Part shown: piece by piece, positions 1 through 5,201 of the stretch
Numbering within the stretch: position 1 is the first letter of the stretch
Layout of the letters: every line of letters starts with the position of its first letter
NCBI GenBank assembly: GCA_028679035.1
Contig: JAJRCL010000108.1
Location: forward strand, 1 to 5,835
Length of the DNA: 5,835 bases
Source of the DNA: Methanomicrobiales archaeon
GTDB taxonomy: Archaea; Halobacteriota; Methanomicrobia; Methanomicrobiales; JACTUA01
Direction of reading: 5' to 3'
Translations under genes and position numbers: made by a program
The notes under the pieces: model-generated
Database searches by the model: none
What the model was told of the DNA's origin: nothing
Seen by the model: only the letters and a program-made list of their open reading frames with translations

Positions 1-725
1 TCAAGCGGGCGGCCGGGGGCCCCGCGTTCGGCCTCCAGGGAATGGCGGTTGTCTACGAAACGGTGCGCCAGCTCTCCGGCTACAACGACATCCTCACATT
101 TGTCTTTCTCATCCTCTTTGGAATCGGGACGTACGTCATCTGGCGCGAACGAATGGGAAAGGCAGCACTCCTCATCGCCCTGCTCATCGTCCCCCTCATC
201 GCAAGCGTCATCCTCTCGGGCATCATTCCGATGGTCCCGCGCTATCTCATTTACCTTCTTCCCATACTGTTCACCGGTATCGGGGCCGCGTACAACCCGT
301 TTGCCCGTGCCCTGGAAACCGGAAAGATCACGTACGTGTTTATTATCATCCTCGTGCTTGCGCAGGTGCCGTACCTTTCCGGCTATTATACAACCTATTC
401 CAAGGATGACTGGCGTGGTTTTGCCCAGGAAGTGGTGCAGGTGACGTCCCCGGGAGACGTGGTTGTCCTGGTGCCTGGCTACCTGGACCAGCCGTTCGAT
501 TATTATTACAGTAACACAAGCGACGGGACGCTGGAGTACGGTGCCTCGGAACGGGCAAGCCTGGAACGGATCGCGGCGATGTTCAGCGACCGGAAAATGT
601 TCATCGTCCTGACCCCGGACATCGGGGCTGCGGACCAGAGCGGGCAAACCTGGCAGTGGCTGACCGATAACACGACCGTCCTTTCGCGTTGGGAAAAAGC
701 GATATTCCTCCTGCAGAGGAAGTGA
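1..725 (+). CDS. GT39/PMT-like membrane glycosyltransferase, C-terminal part (5' end outside window)
   Basis: The frame is open from base 3 without a stop, so the visible ATG at 42 is probably internal and the gene begins upstream. Counting from that ATG, hydrophobic segments lie at about residues 18-34, 41-59, 65-84 and 96-112; the third begins VPRYLIYLLPI, a pattern I associate with the late membrane helices of GT39/ArnT-like transferases. A hydrophilic tail of about 110 residues follows, starting at KDDWRGFAQ and including a GDVVVLVPGY strand, typical of the extracytoplasmic C-terminal domain in archaeal members. The tail has two N-glycosylation sequons, NTS and NTT. Family members transfer a sugar from a dolichyl or polyprenyl phosphate donor to protein or glycan on the outer face of the membrane. 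The catalytic first loop with its acidic residues is outside the window, so activity cannot be judged. The next gene starts 6 bases after the stop, so the two are probably cotranscribed. The family call is fairly firm; sugar and acceptor are unknown. Confidence 0.72.
   Translation, partial: KRAAGGPAFGLQGMAVVYETVRQLSGYNDILTFVFLILFGIGTYVIWRERMGKAALLIALLIVPLIASVILSGIIPMVPRYLIYLLPILFTGIGAAYNPFARALETGKITYVFIIILVLAQVPYLSGYYTTYSKDDWRGFAQEVVQVTSPGDVVVLVPGYLDQPFDYYYSNTSDGTLEYGASERASLERIAAMFSDRKMFIVLTPDIGAADQSGQTWQWLTDNTTVLSRWEKAIFLLQRK
716..725 (+). promoter_or_regulatory. Ribosome binding site overlapping the GT39 stop codon
   Basis: The string GAGGAAGTGA is an interrupted match to the archaeal GGAGGTGA site and includes the TGA stop of the preceding gene. 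Its GTGA part ends 6 bases before the GTG at 732 but 15 bases before the ATG at 741, which favours the GTG as start of the GtrA fusion gene. The overlap with the stop suggests translational coupling. Confidence 0.45.
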
Positions 726-731
726 CTGCCG

Positions 732-1757
732 GTGCCAGGTATGCCGGTGACGCGCCCGGACATTGCGATCATCCTGCAGTCGCCGGGTTCTCCGGAACTC
801 CTGGAAACGGTTGGAAATGTCTGCCGTACTCTGGGGAAATCTGCAGAATTTCTTACAAATGATCCGATGCCTCCGATGCCGCCCTGCATCACGGTGCGGG
901 AAGTGCAAATGCCCGACGACCGGCCGGGATCGGTCGTTTCTGCAATGCAGCAGGCAGCTGCCGAAAATATCCTTGTGATCGATCCCCGTGACGGGTGTGC
1001 AGACGCCGCGTTTCCTGCCCTTGTGCAGGCGCTTCAGGGCGGATCCGACGTCATCATCGCCATGCGCGACCCGGAAGAGCGGACACGGTTGCTTCTTCCA
1101 TGGCTGCTGGGAAAGATCCTGTTTCCGGATATCCCCGATCCCCTGAGCGGGACATTTGCGGTGAAAAAGGATCTTATCGCCGGTGCACCATTGGATTCCG
1201 GCGCAGGGGTTCCGCTGCTTGAAGTGCTGGGCCGGTGCCGCTGGCACACCATCGGTTCTGTCCCCTGTACCGGAAGATCCGGGAACACGTGCATCTCTTT
1301 TACCCTGGTGCTCCTGCAGGCGGTACATCTCCTGCGGCATGCCGTGCAGGCACGGGATAATCCACTGTGGGAGGAGGAACGGCGTGTCGCGAAGTTTCTC
1401 TCAGTGGGGATTTCAGGAATTGTCGTCAATATGGGCGTGCTGTACGGACTCACCGAATTTTTCGGCATTTTCTACGGGGTCTCCAGTGTCATCGCTATCG
1501 AGCTCTCCATCGTCAATAATTTTCTTCTCAATGACTTCTGGACATTCCACGGGAGGAGATGCCTGCGATTCACAGACCGGCGGCACCGTTTCTTTTCCTT
1601 TCAGCTGGTCACCATGGGGGGGATGGTGGTCAATCTCGCAATCCTTCTTATTCTCACCGAATGGGCGGGGACATATTACCTGACCGCAAACCTTGTCGGT
1701 ATTCTCCTCGCCTTCGCATGGAATTACCTGGTAAACCGCAACATTACCTGGAGATAA
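732..1757 (+). CDS. Degenerate dolichyl-phosphate-mannose-synthase-like domain fused to a GtrA membrane domain
   Basis: The protein has 341 residues with a GTG start chosen by ribosome-site spacing; the ATG at 741 would remove three residues. Residues 10-185 align by eye with the intact GT2 encoded at 1784-2581: KILFPDIPDPLSGTFAVKK matches RLLIPHVKDSGSGFFAIRR, and PLLEVLGRCRW matches GFEILGKAHW. The catalytic signatures have decayed. PTFNE is replaced by LQSPG, DDDSPDG by NDPMPPM, the DSD metal motif by DPR, and the GxSKL segment is gone. Residues 218-341 form a GtrA domain with about four membrane helices: it opens RRVAKFLSVG, contains NNFLLNDFWTF and ends YLVNRNITWR. Type III Dol-P-Man synthases such as that of Pyrococcus furiosus have the same GT2 plus GtrA order but an active GT domain. 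I infer a membrane anchor, flippase-like helper or regulator of lipid-linked mannose. It is probably not an active transferase. Confidence 0.82.
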   Translation: MPGMPVTRPDIAIILQSPGSPELLETVGNVCRTLGKSAEFLTNDPMPPMPPCITVREVQMPDDRPGSVVSAMQQAAAENILVIDPRDGCADAAFPALVQALQGGSDVIIAMRDPEERTRLLLPWLLGKILFPDIPDPLSGTFAVKKDLIAGAPLDSGAGVPLLEVLGRCRWHTIGSVPCTGRSGNTCISFTLVLLQAVHLLRHAVQARDNPLWEEERRVAKFLSVGISGIVVNMGVLYGLTEFFGIFYGVSSVIAIELSIVNNFLLNDFWTFHGRRCLRFTDRRHRFFSFQLVTMGGMVVNLAILLILTEWAGTYYLTANLVGILLAFAWNYLVNRNITWR

Positions 1758-1772
1758 AAAGGGATAATCCCT
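1755..1772 (-). terminator. Probable intrinsic terminator of the manC-gmd-GT2 operon
   Basis: Read on the minus strand, 11 bases after the GT2 stop, the sequence is AGGGATTATCCCTTTTTA: a short stem AGGG/CCCT with an ATTAT loop, running directly into five T. It sits in the 26-base gap between convergent genes and overlaps the stop codon of the GtrA gene. In the plus direction the same hairpin is followed only by GTGTGTTTA, so termination would be weaker for the plus-strand genes. The stem is short, and archaeal termination relies mainly on the T run. Confidence 0.42.
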
Positions 1773-1783
1773 GTGTGTTTATC

Positions 1784-2581
1784 CTACTCCGATTTGCCAC
1801 AAGGATCGTCCGGGTTCCGGGCAGGGTTCCCCGCGAACAGAAATATCTTCCATGCCTTCACGATATTGCGGCTTTTTCTCTCAATGAAATTGTAGCGGAG
1901 GATGCCGGCGCACTGCACCAGGTAGTCAGCAACGATCCCCCGGTGCAGCTTGCTTGCCCCCTGCTCACGGTCCTTAAAGGAAATGGGCACCTCCCTGACC
2001 CGATCCCAATGCGCCTTTCCCAGGATTTCAAATCCCATACGAAATCCCCTTGGGGTCAGCTGAACGCCGGTGAGGATGGCCCGGCGAATCGCAAAAAATC
2101 CGCTTCCGGAGTCCTTAACATGGGGGATGAGGAGTCTTCCGATGAACGCGGCACCGGCGGAGAGGATACGCCGCTTCCACGGCCAGTTGATCACGTTTCC
2201 CCCGGAAATATACCGGCTCCCGATAACCATGTCATACCCTCCGTCGTTGATGCAGCGGTACATCAGGGAAATTTTTTCCGGCGGGTGGGAAAAATCACTG
2301 TCAATACACTGGATGACGGGCGCCGAAGCGCGGAGCATGCCGTCGTACAGTGATTGCGATAAACCGTGATCCGCGGTACGTACGTGCAGGACGACATTTT
2401 TCATCGTTTCCTGCAGACCCTGCACGACTTTTTGCGTCCCGTCCGGGGAATCATCATCCACCACCAGGATCTCTGCCGGAATTCCTCCCGAACGACAGAT
2501 GGTATCCACAGCCTGGATCATGGGCCCGATGTTCTTCTCTTCGTTGAAGGTGGGAATGATCACCGTCAGGGCGTACCCCAT
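1784..2581 (-). CDS. Soluble family 2 glycosyltransferase, dolichyl-phosphate mannose synthase type
   Basis: This is a 265-residue GT-A fold enzyme that would transfer mannose from GDP-mannose to dolichyl (polyprenyl) phosphate on the cytoplasmic membrane face. All expected motifs are present: PTFNE at 10-14, VVDDDSPDGT at 40-49, the metal-binding DSD at 94-96 followed by FSHPPE, IGSRY at 120-124, DSGSGFFAIRR at 157-167, and GASKL at 208-212. There is no C-terminal membrane segment, so it resembles the soluble DPM1-type catalytic subunit, which in eukaryotes needs small membrane partners. The frame stays open upstream to 2836, but residues there are a shadow of gmd. The ATG at 2581 gives a normal N-terminus and lies one base after the gmd stop (TGA-A-ATG) with only a weak ribosome site, so translation is probably coupled. 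Substrate specificity is inferred from the family and the GDP-mannose genes beside it; glucose or another lipid-phosphate sugar remains possible. Confidence 0.88.
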   Translation of the reverse strand: MGYALTVIIPTFNEEKNIGPMIQAVDTICRSGGIPAEILVVDDDSPDGTQKVVQGLQETMKNVVLHVRTADHGLSQSLYDGMLRASAPVIQCIDSDFSHPPEKISLMYRCINDGGYDMVIGSRYISGGNVINWPWKRRILSAGAAFIGRLLIPHVKDSGSGFFAIRRAILTGVQLTPRGFRMGFEILGKAHWDRVREVPISFKDREQGASKLHRGIVADYLVQCAGILRYNFIERKSRNIVKAWKIFLFAGNPARNPDDPCGKSE

Positions 2582-2582
2582 T

Positions 2583-3551
2583 TCAGACCGTTCCGTACCG
2601 CCGCAGATCGTCCTGCACCATGATCCGCACAAGATCCGGAAACGCGACCTTCGGGTACCATCCCAGCTGGCGGTGCGCTTTGGTCGCGTCGCCGAGCAGG
2701 AACTGCACTTCGGCCGGCCGGAAGAATGCGGGATCCACGACCACATGTTCCCGGTAATCGAGGCCGACCTCGCGGAATGCCAGATCCACAAAATCCCGGA
2801 CCGAGTGGGCAACACCGGTCGCGATGACAAAGTCATCCGGCTGGTCCTGCTGCAGCATCAGCCACATGGCGCGGACATAGTCGCCGGCAAATCCCCAGTC
2901 CCGCTGCGCATCCAGGTTGCCGAGCCGCAGCTCCTGAGCCAGTCCGTTATGGATCTGGGCAACGGCATCGGTGATCTTCCGGGTCACAAATTCGATCCCC
3001 CGACGGGGGGACTCATGGTTGAAGAGGATCCCGTTTGCGCAGAACATCCCGTAGCTCTCCCGGTAATTCACCGTCGCCCAGTACGCGTAGACTTTGGATA
3101 TCCCGTACGGTGAGCGGGGGTGAAAGCGCGTTCTTTCATTCTGCGGTGATTCCTCGATTTTCCCGAACATCTCGCTCGAAGAAGCCTGATAGAAGCGTAT
3201 ACCCGCATTCAGGGAATGGATTCCCTGCAGCAGCCGTACCGCGCCCAGGGCGTTGATCTCCCCGGTAAGGACCGGCTGCTGCCAGGATGTTGCCACAAAG
3301 GACTGGGCAGCGAGGTTGTACACTTCGGCAGGTGCCGATGTCCGCAGTGCGTGATCGATCGAGCTCTGGTCAAGCATGTCCCCTTCAATGAGGTGCACAT
3401 CACGGAGAATATGGCTGATATTGGTGACATTTGGAGTGGAAAGCCTTCTCACAAGGCCAAAGACGCTATATCCTTTCTCCAGGAGGAATTCAGCAAGATA
3501 CGAGCCGTCCTGGCCGGTAATGCCGGTGATCAGGGCATTTTTTGTTTCCAT
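2583..3551 (-). CDS. gmd: GDP-mannose 4,6-dehydratase
   Basis: This is a 322-residue extended short-chain dehydrogenase that converts GDP-D-mannose to GDP-4-keto-6-deoxy-D-mannose with bound NADP as internal redox carrier. The N-terminal Rossmann motif is GITGQDG at 10-16, and RRLSTPN at 35-41 is the family's cofactor-phosphate-binding loop. The active site is intact: SSSEMFG at 124-130 supplies the Ser and Glu of the catalytic set, and YGISK at 149-153 is the YxxxK pair. NHESPRRG at 178-185 and the QRDWGFAGDYV stretch at 216-226 are hallmarks of GDP-mannose dehydratases and separate them from dTDP-glucose dehydratases. The length fits the short bacterial and archaeal form (about 320-345). 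The ATG start has a strong ribosome site. It lies 117 bases downstream of manC, which supplies its substrate, and one base ahead of the GT2 gene. The 4-reductase needed to finish GDP-rhamnose, GDP-fucose or a related sugar is not in the window. Confidence 0.95.
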   Translation of the reverse strand: METKNALITGITGQDGSYLAEFLLEKGYSVFGLVRRLSTPNVTNISHILRDVHLIEGDMLDQSSIDHALRTSAPAEVYNLAAQSFVATSWQQPVLTGEINALGAVRLLQGIHSLNAGIRFYQASSSEMFGKIEESPQNERTRFHPRSPYGISKVYAYWATVNYRESYGMFCANGILFNHESPRRGIEFVTRKITDAVAQIHNGLAQELRLGNLDAQRDWGFAGDYVRAMWLMLQQDQPDDFVIATGVAHSVRDFVDLAFREVGLDYREHVVVDPAFFRPAEVQFLLGDATKAHRQLGWYPKVAFPDLVRIMVQDDLRRYGTV

Positions 3552-3557
3552 TTTCAG

Positions 3558-3563
3558 TCACCT
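3558..3563 (-). promoter_or_regulatory. Ribosome binding site of gmd
   Basis: On the minus strand, AGGTGA lies 6 bases ahead of the gmd ATG, within GATCAGGTGACTGAAAATG. It is the best ribosome site in the window and fixes the start at 3551. Confidence 0.75.
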
Positions 3564-3580
3564 GATCGTTGTTATGGTTC

Positions 3581-3596
3581 TGTTAAATAGTTTGAG
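3581..3596 (-). promoter_or_regulatory. Possible internal promoter for gmd-GT2
   Basis: The 117-base manC-gmd gap (3552-3668) is unusually long for a tight operon. On the minus strand it contains TCAAACTATTTAACA, a TATA-like CTATTTAA preceded by an A-rich BRE-like element. A TATA centre near 3587 predicts a start of transcription near 3561, leaving a leader of about 10 bases that would barely include the AGGTGA site. gmd and the GT2 could therefore be expressed separately from manC. The box is imperfect, and readthrough from manC is equally possible. I see no small gene in the rest of the gap. Confidence 0.38.
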
Positions 3597-3668
3597 ATTC
3601 CGGCGCATCACGAAGAACAGCCTGGATCTCTCACCGCTCTCGCCGTACCTCCCGAAATACCTGTTGCC

Positions 3669-5078
3669 TCATTTCCCGGGCAGTACGCGGTGCTGCCTTT
3701 TCGGGAAGCTTTTTGATCCGGCATCCGCCCGGCCGTATTCGTCATCGAAACGTACGATGTCTGCTTCATCGAGATATTCTCCGATCTCTACCTCAATTAC
3801 TTCGAGCGGGATCTTTCCCGAATTCCCCAGCCGGTGGATCGTACCGGAGGGAACATAGGTGCTCTCGCCCTGGCGCAGGAACTTCTTTTCCTCTCCCAGG
3901 TCGATTTCCGCCATCCCACTGACGACGATCCAGTGCTCAGAGCGGTGGTGGTGCATCTGCAGGGAGAGTTTCTTCCCCGGTTTAACCGTTACCCGCTTAA
4001 TCTTGTAAAACCGGGAATTCTCGAGAATCGTATAGGAACCCCACGGACGGTGCACCTGCAGGTGGAATTCGGTCACCGGGTCCCCGACCGCTTTGAGCTG
4101 GCCCACCAGGTCCCGTACACGGGCAGTCATATCCATCCGCGCGACCAGGAGGGCATCTCCGGTATCGACAACAGCAAGGTTGTTGACACCGATGAGGGCT
4201 ACGGTTTTCCCCTCAGCCCGGACATAGTTCCCGCGGGCATCAATGGCAAGTGGTTCTCCCGCATTATCCTGGCCATCTTTCTGCGCTTCGGCATACAACG
4301 CCCCGAAATCCCCCAGGTCGCTCCATGCAGCCCGCAATGGGACGACCGCCACGTTCTGCGATCGTTCCAATAAACCGTAATCCACGGAAATCGCCGGGAG
4401 ATCCGGGTAACTGACGCAATCTTTCGCAAAGGAGGCCGCAAGTGCGGGCTGCAGCCGGCGCAGTTCGGTGAAGAACCGTGGCGCACTGAACAGGAAGATG
4501 CCGCTGTTCCACAGGCACCCTTCCGTGATATAACATTCTGCTGTCGCCCGGTCCGGTTTCTCACGGAACTCGCGGACCCGCGCTCCGACGGGAAGTGCGG
4601 AACCCTTCCGGATATAGCCGTACCCGGTGTGCGGGTGCGTCGGCTCGACACCGAAGGTCACCAGGTACTTCCCGGTCAGTGGAATAGCCTCCCGGATGCT
4701 GTCGATCGCCCCGTCACCGATGCGGTGGTCGCTGGGAAATATCGCTGCAACTGCCTGCCGGTCTTTTCTGGCCAGGACCGACATCGCCCATGCAATCGCG
4801 GGAAGGGTGTTTTTACCCTCCGGTTCCACGAGAATGGTCGTTTTGGTTACATCCTGCCCGAGCTCCTCTATCTGGTTATGAACGAGGTACTCATGGATCC
4901 GGTGCGTGACGATGATAATGTCCTCCGGTGCAGAGAGCTGGAGGCTCCTTCGGTAGGTTTCCTGGAACAGCGACTCAGCTCCCAACTGCAGGAATTGTTT
5001 GGGGAAGTACTCCCGTGACAACGGCCAGAGACGAGTGCCGATTCCCCCTGCAAGGATGATACTTCGGATGACAGTCAC
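3669..5078 (-). CDS. manC: Bifunctional mannose-1-phosphate guanylyltransferase / mannose-6-phosphate isomerase (type II)
   Basis: The 469-residue length matches the bifunctional ManC/AlgA/XanB family (about 460-480). The N-terminal nucleotidyltransferase domain (about 1-290) makes GDP-mannose from mannose-1-phosphate and GTP. It shows LAGGIGTRLWPLSR at 9-22, PKQFL at 26-30, FPSDH at 114-118, FREKP at 171-175, NSGIFLF at 191-197 and WSDLGDF at 252-258. The C-terminal cupin (about 341-445) should interconvert fructose-6-phosphate and mannose-6-phosphate. It opens with RPWGSY at 344-349, carries the metal-binding QMHHHRSEHW at 374-383, and has PSGTIHRLGN at 410-419. A phosphomannomutase to link the two activities is not in the window. 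The start is GTG at 5078: the LAGG loop then falls at the usual position, no ATG lies between it and the loop, and the promoter spacing agrees. No ribosome site precedes it. It supplies GDP-mannose to the two genes downstream. Confidence 0.95.
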   Translation of the reverse strand: MTVIRSIILAGGIGTRLWPLSREYFPKQFLQLGAESLFQETYRRSLQLSAPEDIIIVTHRIHEYLVHNQIEELGQDVTKTTILVEPEGKNTLPAIAWAMSVLARKDRQAVAAIFPSDHRIGDGAIDSIREAIPLTGKYLVTFGVEPTHPHTGYGYIRKGSALPVGARVREFREKPDRATAECYITEGCLWNSGIFLFSAPRFFTELRRLQPALAASFAKDCVSYPDLPAISVDYGLLERSQNVAVVPLRAAWSDLGDFGALYAEAQKDGQDNAGEPLAIDARGNYVRAEGKTVALIGVNNLAVVDTGDALLVARMDMTARVRDLVGQLKAVGDPVTEFHLQVHRPWGSYTILENSRFYKIKRVTVKPGKKLSLQMHHHRSEHWIVVSGMAEIDLGEEKKFLRQGESTYVPSGTIHRLGNSGKIPLEVIEVEIGEYLDEADIVRFDDEYGRADAGSKSFPKRQHRVLPGK

Positions 5079-5100
5079 TTGAATAGAGGTGTTTTTCCAA

Positions 5101-5113
5101 TAATATTTATATC
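5101..5113 (-). promoter_or_regulatory. TATA-box promoter of manC, apparently leaderless
   Basis: The minus strand reads GATATAAATATTA, with TATAAATA at 5104-5111. Its centre is about 29-30 bases ahead of the manC GTG. With the usual archaeal spacing of about 26 bases to the transcription start, the mRNA would begin within a few bases of the GTG. The bases just ahead of the GTG, CACCTCTATTCAA, contain no Shine-Dalgarno match, which fits a leaderless transcript. Confidence 0.62.
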
Positions 5114-5156
5114 TGTTGTGAAATTTTCCTGTTTGGTCGGAGTTTCGGTAAGAATG

Positions 5157-5178
5157 AAATTTATAAAACTATATATAG
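5157..5178 (+). promoter_or_regulatory. TATA-box promoter of the lipoprotein gene
   Basis: Two overlapping candidates exist. AAATTTATAAA (5157-5167) has a GAAA BRE-like lead and would give a start near 5190 with a leader of about 12 bases lacking any ribosome site. CTATATATAG (5169-5178) is centred about 28 bases ahead of the ATG at 5202 and would give a leaderless mRNA. The bases just before the ATG are AT-only (ATAATAAAATT), so no ribosome site can be present in either case. The divergent manC promoter lies about 55-65 bases away in the same 123-base gap, so shared regulation is possible, although I see no clear operator. Confidence 0.55.
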
Positions 5179-5201
5179 TAGTTAACCAAAATAATAAAAT
5201 T

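Noticed and set aside
1559..2353. Plus-strand open frame of 264 codons antisense to the GT2 gene
   Set aside because: It overlaps the GtrA gene in another frame, then runs opposite a gene with every GT2 motif; its translation has no recognisable domain. Long antisense frames are expected in GC-rich coding DNA.
2582..2836. An 85-residue N-terminal extension of the GT2 reading frame
   Set aside because: It lies inside gmd in another frame and reads as Arg/Ser/Trp-rich shadow sequence; the normal GT2 N-terminus begins at the ATG at 2581.
2499..3113. Plus-strand open frame of 204 codons antisense to gmd and the GT2 start
   Set aside because: It lies opposite fully conserved gmd sequence, has no promoter or ribosome site that I can see, and has no family resemblance.
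3376..3858. Plus-strand open frame crossing the gmd-manC gap
   Set aside because: It covers both gene ends in antisense and the predicted gmd promoter; its composition is Ser/Arg-rich shadow without a domain.
5169..5178. Palindrome CTATATATAG as a regulator operator
   Set aside because: Its position and composition are explained by a TATA box, and there is no second copy to support a protein-binding repeat.
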